A stretch of 64,000 nucleotides of DNA from Bradyrhizobium iriomotense (GCF_018130765.1 NZ_JAFCJZ010000004.1:124001-188000), one strand, 5' to 3'; positions 16,701-25,099 are shown, numbered from the stretch's first letter. The notes: a model not told the origin generated them from the sequence alone. Made by a program: numbers and translations.

Positions 16701-16907
16701 CGCTCGGCCTTCTGGGGCCCGATGGCGATCACGATCATGGGCGGCCTGTTTGTCGCGACATTCCTGACGCTCCTGTACCTGCCGGGCCTCTATGCCCTGT
16801 GGTTCCGCAAGAGCCTGGACGAGGCGGGTACCCCCGAGCAGCCTGCCGCGCCGCAGCATGGGAGCGATGACCAGCACGCAATTCCGCTTGCCGAAGCGGC
16901 TGAATAG
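13770..16907 (+). CDS. RND efflux pump inner-membrane permease
   Basis: 1045 residues, normal for the hydrophobe/amphiphile efflux (AcrB/MexF-like) group. Helix 1 reads LSAWAVSHPTLVLFLMIILG, and the proton-relay helix 4 has GLLVDDAIIAVEMM with the paired Asp residues. The C-terminal half repeats the pattern (ALAGMIMRNTVILVDQIE). The two large periplasmic loops lie between helices 1-2 and 7-8. NLS-x-WAV starts and the ANAPFGFVALLGLI segment point to the branch often annotated as 'efflux RND transporter permease' of unknown substrate. GGAGAG precedes the ATG at 13770. It is followed after 33 bases by its probable TetR regulator. Confidence 0.92.
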   Translation: MKRFNLSAWAVSHPTLVLFLMIILGVAGFFSYEKLGRAEDPFFTVKVVNVSVLWPGATAQEMQAQVADPIEKKIQELPYFEKVQTYSKPGFTALQVTFRDSTPPKDVPYLFYLLRKKLVDVQGQLPSGILGPVVNDEFSDVDSILYMMTGDGADYAQLKKVSEGFRQRLLKVPGVTKVDVYGNQDERIFVEFSHAKLATLGITPQALFDSLAKQNNVTPAGTVETSSQRVPLRVTGALDGAKAVAETPVESNGRVFRLGDIATVTHGYVDPPSFVVRQEGKAAIGIGVVTAKGANILELGKEVEKATSEFMKAVPQGIDVKLIADQPKVVEHAVGEFVHSFMEALVIVLFVSFLALGWRTGIVVALSVPLVLGIVFIVMNTMSLDLHRITLGALIIALGLLVDDAIIAVEMMVVKMEQGWDRMRAASFAWESTAFPMLTGTLVTAAGFLPIGFANSAVGEYAGSIFWIVAIALVASWFVAVIFTPYIGVKLLPDMKAHHNHDPHAVYETRMYRGLRAIVQWCVNHRITVVAATVGVFIASIVGFGHVQQQFFPLSERPELFLQLRLPEGTAFNVTEKAVKKAETLLKDDKDIETYTSYVGQGSPRFWLGLNPQLPNEAFAEIVIVAKGVEARERIKAKIENAAGDGFLSEARVRVDRFNFGPPVGFPVQFRVIGPDANKVREIAYQVRDVMRQNKSVKDVQLDWNEQSPYLKLVVDQDRARAMGLTPQEVSQALAMLISGSQVTTVRDGIEKVGVVARAIPSERLDLGGVGDLTITSRNGVAVPLQQIAKIEYAHEEPIMWRRNRDMAITVRSDVVDGVQAPDVTNQITPKLKAIKDHLEPAYRIEPGGAFEESAKGNASIFILFPVMVMVMLTLLMIQLQSFSRLILVFLTAPLGIVGASLGLNVANAPFGFVALLGLIALAGMIMRNTVILVDQIETDVSHGLTRREAIVEATVRRARPVVLTALAAILAMIPLSRSAFWGPMAITIMGGLFVATFLTLLYLPGLYALWFRKSLDEAGTPEQPAAPQHGSDDQHAIPLAEAAE

Positions 16908-16940
16908 ATGAGAAGAGTGCAGACCAACGAGTCCTGACTG

Positions 16941-17540
16941 ATGGCCCTTGTTTCGGAACATATCGAAGTCGACACCCGGGATCGCATCCTCGAGGTGGCT
17001 GAGCGGCTGTTCCGTCAGATCGGCTACCAGAAGACCACGGTCGGGGACATCGCCAAGGAGCTCAGGATGAGCCCCGCCAACGTGTATCGCTTCTTCGAAT
17101 CGAAGAAGGCGATCCACCAGGCGGTGGCGCGGGGCCTGATGGGCGAGGTCGAGCTGGAGGCGCAGCGGATCGTGACCCGGCCCGGTCCGGTGCTCCCGCG
17201 CTTCCGCGAGCTGCTCACCACCATCCACCGCATGAATACCGAGCGCTATGTCGGCGATAACAAGCTGCACGAGATGGTCGCGATCGCGATGGAGGAGGAC
17301 TGGGACGTCTGCGTCGCCCATATGGAGTGCATCGCCGGCGTCATCGGCCAGATGATCGCGCAAGGTGTCGCCTCCGGCGAGTTCGAGGCGCCGGACCTGC
17401 AACTGGCCTCGCTCTGCGCCTGCACCGCGATGATCCGCTTCTTCCACCCCCAGATGATCGCCCAGTGCGCCACCAAGCCGGGCCCGACCATCGACCAGAT
17501 GATCGATTTCGTCATCGCCGGTCTGTCGCCGCGCCACTGA
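16941..17540 (+). CDS. TetR/AcrR-family regulator, 3' end of the RND cluster
   Basis: 199 residues. The helix-turn-helix spans about 12-58 (RDRILEVAERLFRQIGYQKTTVGDIAKELRMSPANVYRFFESKKAI), the TetR pattern. The C-terminal ligand domain has MECIAGVIGQMIAQGVASGEF and IDQMIDFVIAGL. It lies 33 bases after the permease on the same strand, so it may be made from the same transcript and repress its own operon. That differs from the usual divergent layout of acrR or mexR types. The start ATG at 16941 has no strong ribosome-binding site, consistent with low expression or coupling. Confidence 0.85.
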   Translation: MALVSEHIEVDTRDRILEVAERLFRQIGYQKTTVGDIAKELRMSPANVYRFFESKKAIHQAVARGLMGEVELEAQRIVTRPGPVLPRFRELLTTIHRMNTERYVGDNKLHEMVAIAMEEDWDVCVAHMECIAGVIGQMIAQGVASGEFEAPDLQLASLCACTAMIRFFHPQMIAQCATKPGPTIDQMIDFVIAGLSPRH

Positions 17541-17575
17541 CGGGCGGCGGCGTTTGCTCCTATAAGCCCACTTGC

Positions 17576-17677
17576 CGTCATTCCGGGGCGATGCGAAGCA
17601 TCGAACTATGGTGCGCAATTGCGCACCTGAGAATCTCGAGATTCCGGGTTCGCGCTGCGCGCGCCCCGGAATGACGG
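17576..17677. repeat. Intergenic palindrome, family B copy 2
   Basis: CGTCATTCCGGGGCGATGCG to CGCGCCCCGGAATGACG, with inner hairpins GGTGCGCAATTGCGCACC and GAATCTCGAGATTC. It separates the TetR and flavin reductase genes. The inner GCGCAATTGCGC hairpin also occurs in the family G element at 39099. Confidence 0.85.
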
Positions 17678-17693
17678 TGAGTGGAGAGCCAGC

Positions 17694-18317
17694 GTGACCG
17701 ACAAAGACCTTTACTTCTACGAGCCCTCCAAGGGCCACGGCCTCAAGCACGATCCCTTCAACGCCATCGTTGCGCCGCGCCCGATCGGCTGGATCTCCTC
17801 CCGCGACACCAGGGGCCACGTCAACCTCGCGCCCTACAGCTTCTTCAACGCGTTCTGCTACGTGCCGCCGATCATCGGCTTCTCCTCCACCAACTGGAAG
17901 GACACGGTGGCGAACATGGAGCAGACCCGGGAGTTCGTCTGGAATCTCACCACGATGGATCTCGCCAAGCAGATGAACGCGACCGCCGCGCATGTCGCCC
18001 CCGAGGTCGACGAGTTCAAGATCGCGGGCCTGGCCGCCGTGCCCGGCAAGCTCGTCAACGTGCCGCGCGTCGGCGAGAGCCCCGTCGCCTTTGAATGCAA
18101 GGTCTCCGACATCGTTCGCCTCAAGGGCGCCAACGGCAAGGAGGCCGATGCCTGGCTGACGCTGGGTGAGGTGGTTGCCGTCCACATCGACAAGGCCATG
18201 ATCAAGGACGGCGTCTATCAGACCGCCGCCGCCCACCCGATCGTCCGCGCCGGCCGCCGCGGCGATTATTTCGAGATCAAGCCGGAAAACATGTTCGAGA
18301 TGGTCCGGCCGGATTAG
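17694..18317 (+). CDS. Flavin reductase / FMN-binding split-barrel protein
   Basis: 207 residues. The core IVAPRPIGWISSRDTRGHVNLAPYSFFNAFCYVPPIIGFSS is the flavin reductase-like (DIM6/NTAB, HpaC-related) motif that binds FMN. These proteins supply reduced flavin to monooxygenases or act directly on small molecules; no partner monooxygenase is nearby. The GTG at 17694 is used because the domain begins about 20 residues later and GTGAGTGGAGAGCCAGC upstream contains GGAGA. Palindromes on both sides isolate it as a single gene. Confidence 0.85.
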   Translation: MTDKDLYFYEPSKGHGLKHDPFNAIVAPRPIGWISSRDTRGHVNLAPYSFFNAFCYVPPIIGFSSTNWKDTVANMEQTREFVWNLTTMDLAKQMNATAAHVAPEVDEFKIAGLAAVPGKLVNVPRVGESPVAFECKVSDIVRLKGANGKEADAWLTLGEVVAVHIDKAMIKDGVYQTAAAHPIVRAGRRGDYFEIKPENMFEMVRPD

Positions 18318-18326
18318 GTCGCCACA

Positions 18327-18430
18327 GTCATTCCGGGGCGCGCCGTCACGCGCGAGCCCGGAATCCATTCTCGACCAACGCTGCTGCTCGATGGATTCCG
18401 GGCTCACGCTTCGCGCGCCCCGGAATGACG
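18327..18430. repeat. Intergenic palindrome, family B copy 3
   Basis: GTCATTCCGGGGCGCGCCG...CGGGCTCACGCTTCGCGCGCCCCGGAATGAC, with an inner GGAATCCAT / ATGGATTCC pair. It follows the flavin reductase stop by 9 bases. No gene is visible in the remaining 170 bases up to the fad operon. Confidence 0.85.
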
Positions 18431-18603
18431 GCGGGGCATTCAGCCCCATCCCCCCTCCCGGAACTGCCCCCACGCCCCGGCCGTTAGGCCCGGGCGGTCG
18501 CCCGGCCGCGTCAATTCGCTTCTTTTTGCCCGCGAAGTGTTCACGCACCCCGGCCTGTTTCCGCTAAAATGCCCTGTCACCGCGCCGATCCATGAGGTCC
18601 GCC

Positions 18604-20871
18604 ATGAGCTTCCGCCGCGACAAAATCACAAAGCCGATCTTCTCCTGGGCGCGCGGCGTGCTGCCGGCGATGTCCGATACCGAGCGCGAGGCGCTGGAGG
18701 CCGGCGATGTCTGGTGGGATGCCGATCTCTTCACCGGCGATCCCGACTGGTCGAAACTGCTGAAAATCGCGCCGGCCAAATTGACCGACGAGGAGCAGGC
18801 TTTCCTGAGCGGCCCCGTCGACGAGCTCTGCGCCATGCTCGACGAGTGGAAGATCTTCTGGGAATGGCGCGATCTGCCGCCGGACGTCTGGCATTTCGTC
18901 AAGCGCGAGAGATTCTTCGGTATGATTATCCCGAAGGAATTTGGCGGCCTCGGCTTCTCGCCCTACGCGCATTCGGAAGTCGTGCGCAAGATCTCGACCC
19001 GCTCGATCGCCGCCGCCGTCACGGTGATGGTGCCGAATTCGCTCGGCCCCGGCGAGCTCCTGATGCGTTTCGGCACCAGGGAGCAGCAGGAGCGCTGGCT
19101 GCCGCGGCTCGCCGATGGCCGCGACATTCCCTGCTTCGGTCTCACCAGTCCCGAGGCCGGCTCGGATGCCGCCTCGATGGTCGACACCGGCATCATCTGT
19201 AAGGGCATTTTCGAAGGCCGTGAGGTCATCGGCCTCAGGCTCAACTGGCACAAGCGCTACATCACGCTAGGCCCGGTGGCGACGCTGCTCGGCCTCGCCT
19301 TCAAGGCCTACGATCCCGATCATCTCGTCGGCGATCAGGAAGAGCTCGGCATCACTGTCGCGCTGATCCCGACCAATCTGCCTGGCGTCGAGATCGGCCA
19401 GCGCCATCTGCCCTCGATGCAGGTGTTCCAGAACGGCCCGAATTGGGGCCGCGACGTCTTCATTCCGCTGGATTACGTCATCGGCGGCAAGGAGCGCCTC
19501 GGCCAGGGCTGGAAGATGCTGATGACGGCGCTCGCCGCCGGCCGCGGCATCTCGCTGCCGTCGCTGTCCGCGGCCGGCGCCGCCTATGCCGCGCGCACCA
19601 CCGGCGCCTATGCCCGTATCCGCGAGCAGTTCGGCATCTCGATCTCCAAGTTCGAGGGCGTCGAGGAGCCGCTCGCCCGCATCGTCGCCACCGCCTACCA
19701 GCTCGATGCGGCGCGCCGGCTGACCTGCGCCGCGCTGAATGCCGGCATTCATCCCGCCGTCATCTCCGGCATCATGAAGCTGCACGCAACCGAGCGGATG
19801 CGCACCGCCGTCGACGACGCCATGGATATTCACGGCGGCAAGACCGTGATCGACGGTCCGCAAAACTATCTCGGCAATCTGCATCGGGCCGTCCCCGTCG
19901 GCATCACGGTCGAGGGCGCCAATATCCTGACCCGCAACCTCATCGTGTTCGGGCAGGGCGCCATCCGCGCCCATCCCTATCTGCTCGACGAGATGAATGC
20001 GCTGGCGGACACCGATCGCGAGCGTGGGCTCACCGCCTTCGACGCGGCATTCTGGAAGCATGTCGGCCACAGTTTTCAGACGCTGTTCCGCGCCTTCGGC
20101 CGGAGCTGGACGTTTGGCGCTTTCGCAATGGCGCCCGATGCTGGCGATGCCACGCCATTCTACCGCCAGCTATCGCGCTATTCGGCGGCCTTCGCGCTCT
20201 GCGCCGACATGGCGCTGCTGACGCTCGGCGGCGCGCTCAAGCGCAAGGAGATGCTGTCGGCGCGCTTCGGCGACATTCTCTCCGAACTGCATCTGCTCTC
20301 GGCCGTGCTGAAGCGCTGGCAGGACGAGGGCCGGCAGAAGGAGGACTTTGCCGCGTTGGAATGGTGCATGGCGACCGGCTTCAAGACCATCGAGAACCGG
20401 CTTGCCGAAATCCTCGCCAACCTGCCCAACCGCTTTGTCGCCAGCTTCCTCAAGCTCGTGGTCCAGCCTTTTGGGGCGCGCGTGCTCGGCCCGTCCGACC
20501 GCGTCGTGCACCAATGCGCAAGCCTGGTGCTCGAGCCCTCGGCCGCGCGCGAGCGCCTGACGCCGGATCTGGCCCATGTCGACGACGACGGCGGCTTTGC
20601 CCGGCTGGAGCGCGCGTTCAAGCTGGTCGCGGCGGCCGATGCCATCGCCAAGCGCATGCGCGCGGCTCATATCCGAGACTGGAAAGATGCCGTCGCGAAG
20701 GGCGTGATCACACAGGCCGAAGGCGAGCAGCTTGCCGCGGCTCACGAAGCCGTCACAAAAGTCATCGAAGTCGACGATTTTGCGCCGGAGGCGCTGTCGC
20801 CGATTTACAGGAAAGCCGGCGACGTGCATCAGTTCTTCCAGGAACTCGGTGAGCAGAGGGCGGCAAGCTGA
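18604..20871 (+). CDS. fadE: FadE-type acyl-CoA dehydrogenase
   Basis: 755 residues, close to the roughly 810-residue FadE class that carries a C-terminal DUF1974 extension. It catalyses the first beta-oxidation step, making trans-2-enoyl-CoA with FAD. Visible markers are MIIPKEFGGLGFSPYAHSEV, CFGLTSPEAGSDAAS (flavin region), and the later DIHGGKTVIDGPQNYLGNLHRAVPVGITVEGANILTRNLI, specific to FadE. A long C-terminal domain follows from about residue 470. Start choice is between ATG 18604 (GAGG upstream) and ATG 18592. It is the first gene of a tight operon; the thiolase start overlaps its stop by one base. No FadR- or PsrA-type site was identified upstream. Confidence 0.9.
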   Translation: MSFRRDKITKPIFSWARGVLPAMSDTEREALEAGDVWWDADLFTGDPDWSKLLKIAPAKLTDEEQAFLSGPVDELCAMLDEWKIFWEWRDLPPDVWHFVKRERFFGMIIPKEFGGLGFSPYAHSEVVRKISTRSIAAAVTVMVPNSLGPGELLMRFGTREQQERWLPRLADGRDIPCFGLTSPEAGSDAASMVDTGIICKGIFEGREVIGLRLNWHKRYITLGPVATLLGLAFKAYDPDHLVGDQEELGITVALIPTNLPGVEIGQRHLPSMQVFQNGPNWGRDVFIPLDYVIGGKERLGQGWKMLMTALAAGRGISLPSLSAAGAAYAARTTGAYARIREQFGISISKFEGVEEPLARIVATAYQLDAARRLTCAALNAGIHPAVISGIMKLHATERMRTAVDDAMDIHGGKTVIDGPQNYLGNLHRAVPVGITVEGANILTRNLIVFGQGAIRAHPYLLDEMNALADTDRERGLTAFDAAFWKHVGHSFQTLFRAFGRSWTFGAFAMAPDAGDATPFYRQLSRYSAAFALCADMALLTLGGALKRKEMLSARFGDILSELHLLSAVLKRWQDEGRQKEDFAALEWCMATGFKTIENRLAEILANLPNRFVASFLKLVVQPFGARVLGPSDRVVHQCASLVLEPSAARERLTPDLAHVDDDGGFARLERAFKLVAAADAIAKRMRAAHIRDWKDAVAKGVITQAEGEQLAAAHEAVTKVIEVDDFAPEALSPIYRKAGDVHQFFQELGEQRAAS

Positions 20872-22154
20872 TGGCACGACCGGTTTTCATCGTCGACGGC
20901 AGCCGGACGCCGTTTCTCAAAGCACGCTCGGGGCCGGGCCCATTCACGCCGGTCGATCTCGCCGTGCAATGCGGACGGCCGCTGCTGGCGCGGCAGCCGT
21001 TTTCGCCAGCCGATTTCGACCAGGTCATCCTCGGCTGCGTCAACGTCATCGCCGACGAGATGAACCCGGCCCGTGTCGCCGCGCTCCGGCTCGGCATGGG
21101 CGAGGACATGGTCGCCTTTACCGTGCAGATCAATTGCGGCTCCGGCATGCAGTCGATCGACACCGCCTACCGCTACATCCGCGAAGGCCATGCCGACATG
21201 ATCCTAGCCGGCGGCACCGAGGCGCTGAGCCACGCGCCGCTGGTCTGGCCGAATTCCGGCGTGCGCTGGTTCGCCGGGCTCGCCACCGCCAAGGGCGTGG
21301 CCGCTAAGCTCGCCGCCGCGTTCAAGCTACGTCCGCGCTATCTCAAGCCGATCATCGGCCTCGAGCGCGGGCTGACCGATCCCGTCACCGACCTGAACAT
21401 GGGCCAGACTGCCGAGGTCGTCGGCCATCTCTTCGGCATCACCCGCGCACAGTCGGACGCCTATGCCGCCGAGAGCCACCGCCGGCTCGCGCATGCGCAA
21501 GGTGCGGGTTTTCTGAAAGGCGAGGTCGAGACCGCGTTCTCCCGCGACGGCAAGTTCTTCGATCATGACGACGGTGTGCGGGCGGACTCGACGGCCGAGT
21601 CTCTCGCAAAGCTGAGGCCGGTGTTCGAACGCCCCTGGGGGCAGGTCACCGCCGGCAATTCCTCGCAGATCACCGACGGTGCATCCTGGGTGATCCTCGC
21701 TTCCGATGCGGCTGTAGCCAAGCACAAGCTGGAGCCAAAGGCTGTCATCGTCGACAGCCATTGGGCCGCGCTCGATCCCAGCATCATGGGGCTCGGCCCG
21801 GTGATGTCGGCGACGCCGCTGCTGAAGCGCAATGACCTCACCATCAAGGACGTCGAGACCTGGGAGCTGAACGAGGCATTCGCGACGCAGGTGCTCGGCT
21901 GCCTCGCCGCCTGGAACGACGACAAATTCTGCCGCGAGATTCTTGGGCTCGACGGCGCCGCCGGCGAGATCGATCGTGAGAAGCTCAACGTCGACGGCGG
22001 CGCCATCTCGCTCGGCCATCCCGTGGGCACTTCCGGCAACCGTATCGTGCTGCATCTCGTCAACGCGATGAAGCGGCTCGGCACGCGGCGCGGGGTTGCC
22101 ACCGAATGCATCGGCGGCGGGCTCGGCGGCGCTATGCTGATCGAGGTGGTGTGA
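20871..22154 (+). CDS. fadA: Acetyl-CoA C-acyltransferase (thiolase, FadA/FadI type)
   Basis: 427 residues. The thiolase N-terminal nucleophile Cys89 lies in TVQINCGSGMQSIDTAYRYI. The C-terminal catalytic motifs are NVDGGAISLGHPVGTSGNR (His) and TECIGGGLGGAMLIEVV (second Cys). It cleaves 3-ketoacyl-CoA to acetyl-CoA and a shortened acyl-CoA. The length and loop sequence (LGCVNVIADEMNPARVAALRLG) are more like the FadI class of trifunctional partners than short FadA. The start ATG overlaps the fadE stop (TGATG), implying translational coupling, and the gene ends 2 bases before the multifunctional enzyme with which it should form a complex. Confidence 0.9.
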   Translation: MARPVFIVDGSRTPFLKARSGPGPFTPVDLAVQCGRPLLARQPFSPADFDQVILGCVNVIADEMNPARVAALRLGMGEDMVAFTVQINCGSGMQSIDTAYRYIREGHADMILAGGTEALSHAPLVWPNSGVRWFAGLATAKGVAAKLAAAFKLRPRYLKPIIGLERGLTDPVTDLNMGQTAEVVGHLFGITRAQSDAYAAESHRRLAHAQGAGFLKGEVETAFSRDGKFFDHDDGVRADSTAESLAKLRPVFERPWGQVTAGNSSQITDGASWVILASDAAVAKHKLEPKAVIVDSHWAALDPSIMGLGPVMSATPLLKRNDLTIKDVETWELNEAFATQVLGCLAAWNDDKFCREILGLDGAAGEIDREKLNVDGGAISLGHPVGTSGNRIVLHLVNAMKRLGTRRGVATECIGGGLGGAMLIEVV

Positions 22155-22156
22155 CC

Positions 22157-24253
22157 ATGGATTCCAAGATCATGACCGCGCTCGGCGATCGCGTGCTGAC
22201 GCTCGGGCCTCAGCCCACCGCCGATGGCCCCTACAAGCACTTCAAGCTGACGCGCGATGCCGATGGCGTCGCCTGGCTGCTGTTCGACCGCGCCGAGGCC
22301 AGCGCCAACACGCTGTCCTCGGACGTGATGGAGGAATTCGACGCCGCGCTCGCTGCGATCGAGACCGAGCGTCCCGCGGGCCTCGTGATCCGCTCCGCAA
22401 AACCGTCCGGCTTCATTGCCGGCGCCGACGTCAACGAATTCCGCGGCGCCTCGGACCCCGAAGTGGTCGAGACGCGTATTCGCGCCGCGCATGCGGTGGT
22501 CGATCATCTGGAAGCGCTGAAACTGCCGACAGTCGCGGTCATCCACGGCTTCTGTCTCGGCGGCGGCCTCGAGGTCGCGCTGGCCTGCCAGGCGCGTATC
22601 GCGATCGACGGTGCGCGCTTCGGTTTCCCTGAGGTGATGCTGGGCCTGCATCCCGGCCTCGGCGGCACTGCGCGCTTCACCGCGCTGGTGAATCCGACGC
22701 AGTCGATGGCCTTGATGCTGACCGGCCGCACCATCGACGCGCGCCGCGCCAAATCGCTCGGCCTCGTCGACACCGTGACGCAGGAGCGCCACGTCCGTGG
22801 CGCGGTGAAGGACGTGTTGTTCGGCCGGCTGAAGCGGGCCAAGCCCGGCCTGCTCGCTCGCGCCGCCAATCTCGGCCCAGTGCGCGGATTGCTGGCCAAG
22901 CGCATGCGCTCGGAGGCGGCAAAGGCGGCCCCCCGCGAGCATTATCCCGCGCCTTACGCTTTGATCGATCTGTGGGAGACCCATGGCGGCAGCAAGGCCG
23001 CGATGCTGAAGGCCGAGCAGGCCTCATTCGCCAAGCTGATGGTGACGCCGACCGCGCAGAATCTGATCCGCGTCTTCTTCCTGCGGGAGCAGATGAAGAA
23101 GGCGGCAGGCTCCGGCAACACGGTGAAGCATGTCCACGTCATCGGCGCCGGCGCCATGGGCGGCGACATCGCAGGCTGGTGTGCGGGGCAGGGGCTGCGC
23201 GTCTCGCTCGCCGACATGAAGGCGGAGCCGATCGCAGGCGCGGTCAAGCGCGCGGCCGAGCTCTACGGCAAGATCATCCGCAAGCCCGCCGACGTGCGCG
23301 ACGCGCTCGATCGCCTGATCCCCGACATGGACGGCGAGGGCGTCCGCAACGCCGATCTCATCATCGAGGCGGTGCCGGAAAAGCTCGAGCTCAAGCAGAA
23401 GGTCTATGCCGGCCTCGAGCCGCGGATGAAGCCGGGCGCGATCCTCGCGACCAATACATCGAGCATTCCGCTTCAGGATCTGCGCACCACGCTGGCGCGG
23501 CCGGAGCGGCTGGTCGGCCTACATTTCTTCAACCCGGTCTCGCGGCTGCAACTGGTCGAGGTCGTCAGCCACGACGGCAATGATGTGCAAGTGTTGAAAG
23601 AAGCGCTCGCCTTCGTCGGCGCCATCGATCGCCTGCCGCTATCGGTAAAGAGCTCGCCCGGCTTTCTCGTCAACCGCGCGCTGACGCCTTACATGCTCGA
23701 AGCCATGGTGATGCTGGACGAGAAGACCGACCAGCGCCTGATCGACGCCGCGGCCGAGCAGTTCGGCATGCCGATGGGGCCGATCGAACTTGCCGACCAG
23801 GTCGGCCTCGACATCTGCCTCGACGTCGGCGACATGCTGCGCACCAAGTTCGGTGACCTGCTGCCGCCGACGCCGGCCTGGCTGCGCGAGAAGGTCGCCA
23901 AGGGCGAGCTCGGCCGCAAGACCGGCAGGGGCTTCTACACCTGGAAGGACGGCAAGGCGGAGAAGGCACAGCTCGCCGAGACCGGCCCGCGCGTCACCGA
24001 CCAGATGATCGACCGCCTGGTGCTGCCGATGTCCAATGTCTGCGTCGCGGCGCTGCGTGAGGGCATCGTCGACGATGCGGATGCGGTCGACGGCGCCATG
24101 ATCTTCGGGACGGGTTATGCGCCATTCCGCGGCGGTCCGCTGAACTATGCGCGCACGCGCGGGGTGGAAAACATTGTATCCACCCTGCGTGCGCTGGCGG
24201 AGCGATTCGGCGAGCGCTTCGCGCCCGATCCGGGCTGGGACAATTTCAAGTGA
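22157..24253 (+). CDS. fadB: Multifunctional enoyl-CoA hydratase / 3-hydroxyacyl-CoA dehydrogenase (FadB/FadJ type)
   Basis: 698 residues. The hydratase part (about 30-220) has HGFCLGGGLEVALACQARIA with Glu139 and GFPEVMLGLHPGLGG with Glu159, the two acid/base residues. The dehydrogenase part has the NAD-binding VHVIGAGAMGGDIAGWCAGQG near residue 320 and the catalytic VGLHFFNPVSRLQLVEVV. C-terminal domains (SSPGFLVNRALTPYMLEA, GRKTGRGFYTW) complete it. It performs hydration and oxidation in beta-oxidation and pairs with the thiolase 2 bases upstream. The ATG at 22157 is the first sensible start; a longer frame would overlap the thiolase gene by 50 bases. Confidence 0.9.
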   Translation: MDSKIMTALGDRVLTLGPQPTADGPYKHFKLTRDADGVAWLLFDRAEASANTLSSDVMEEFDAALAAIETERPAGLVIRSAKPSGFIAGADVNEFRGASDPEVVETRIRAAHAVVDHLEALKLPTVAVIHGFCLGGGLEVALACQARIAIDGARFGFPEVMLGLHPGLGGTARFTALVNPTQSMALMLTGRTIDARRAKSLGLVDTVTQERHVRGAVKDVLFGRLKRAKPGLLARAANLGPVRGLLAKRMRSEAAKAAPREHYPAPYALIDLWETHGGSKAAMLKAEQASFAKLMVTPTAQNLIRVFFLREQMKKAAGSGNTVKHVHVIGAGAMGGDIAGWCAGQGLRVSLADMKAEPIAGAVKRAAELYGKIIRKPADVRDALDRLIPDMDGEGVRNADLIIEAVPEKLELKQKVYAGLEPRMKPGAILATNTSSIPLQDLRTTLARPERLVGLHFFNPVSRLQLVEVVSHDGNDVQVLKEALAFVGAIDRLPLSVKSSPGFLVNRALTPYMLEAMVMLDEKTDQRLIDAAAEQFGMPMGPIELADQVGLDICLDVGDMLRTKFGDLLPPTPAWLREKVAKGELGRKTGRGFYTWKDGKAEKAQLAETGPRVTDQMIDRLVLPMSNVCVAALREGIVDDADAVDGAMIFGTGYAPFRGGPLNYARTRGVENIVSTLRALAERFGERFAPDPGWDNFK

Positions 24254-24274
24254 GCAATCTCGAGTGAGAGAGGC

Positions 24275-24685
24275 ATGAACGAGCAAGCCAATACCGGGCC
24301 GAGCGGGGATCTCTGCATCCGTACGCTGGCGATGCCGGCCGATACCAACGCGAACGGCGACATCTTCGGCGGCTGGCTGCTCAGCCAGATGGACGTCGGC
24401 GGCGGCGTGTTTGCATCGAAAGTCGCGAAGTCGCGCACGGTGACGGTCGCGATCGAGGCGATGAACTTTCGCAAAGCGGTCTATGTCGGCGATCTCGTCT
24501 CCGTCTACGCCAACCTCGTGCGTGTAGGGCGCACGTCCATCACCGTGCATCTGGAAGCGTGGGCCCTGCGTCGCGGCGAGCAGCATCCGTTCCTCGTCAC
24601 TGACGGCAATTTCACCTACGTCTCGATCGACGAACATGGTCGCCCGCAGGAGGTTCGTTCGACCGTGACGCCGATCGCGACGTAA
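24275..24685 (+). CDS. Acyl-CoA thioesterase, YciA-like hotdog fold
   Basis: 136 residues. LAMPADTNANGDIFGGWLLSQMDVGGG is the active-site loop of the YciA/acyl-CoA thioester hydrolase family (catalytic Asp in TNANGD), and TVAIEAMNFRKAVYVGDLVSVYANLVRVGRTSITV is the second half of the hotdog. It releases free fatty acids or CoA from acyl-CoAs and may relieve CoA trapping when beta-oxidation stalls. AGAGAGGC lies just before the ATG at 24275, 21 bases after fadB, so it is the last gene of the fad operon. The following 220 bases show no clear terminator. Confidence 0.88.
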   Translation: MNEQANTGPSGDLCIRTLAMPADTNANGDIFGGWLLSQMDVGGGVFASKVAKSRTVTVAIEAMNFRKAVYVGDLVSVYANLVRVGRTSITVHLEAWALRRGEQHPFLVTDGNFTYVSIDEHGRPQEVRSTVTPIAT

Positions 24686-24907
24686 CCGCGCGCGACGCTC
24701 TGCCCCGTCTCACGAAGACGTGCGATGTCGCCGAACGCGGCGCGCATGAGTCATCGCGTCGCGGCTTCGCCAAGAACAAGTCATAAAACGGATGAGGTCC
24801 CAGCGTACTCAATTGCGTGTCGATTCGGGATGGAAAACGGCCGAAAATGCCTAGGAACCTTTGGGTCGGAGTGCCGTTATTTGCCCGCACTGAGGAAGCC
24901 ACGGACC

Positions 24908-25099
24908 ATGCCGGACAGCTACATCATCGAAGTCGATTCGCAGACCGCAGGTATCGTCGTTCGTTCCCAAGGAGGTTACTGCTTCTTCGCCTCGTCGCAT
25001 CGCTTCAACCGTCTCGAAGGCCAGTTCTTCCGCAACGCCCGCGAAGCCGAGCGCGCCGCGCGCAGGCTGTTGAATGGCGATGTGAAGGAGGCGGCGTAA
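24908..25099 (+). CDS. Small conserved orphan protein, 63 residues
   Basis: MPDSYIIEVDSQTAGIVVRSQG... is a compact protein with a predicted beta-hairpin N-terminus and an Arg/Ala-rich C-terminal helix (RNAREAERAARRLL). I recognise the type as a small protein found repeatedly in Bradyrhizobium annotations as hypothetical, but I cannot give it a role. GAGGAAGCC sits about 6 bases before the ATG. A longer frame from 24725 exists but would start without a ribosome-binding site and has poor composition, so the short form is preferred. No signal peptide or membrane segment. Confidence 0.65.
   Translation: MPDSYIIEVDSQTAGIVVRSQGGYCFFASSHRFNRLEGQFFRNAREAERAARRLLNGDVKEAA

Noticed and set aside
15063..18548. 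A very long open frame antisense to the RND permease, TetR and flavin reductase genes
   Set aside because: It crosses two palindromes and three real genes, and has Asp/His/Arg/Gly-rich composition without domains. It is a high-GC shadow.
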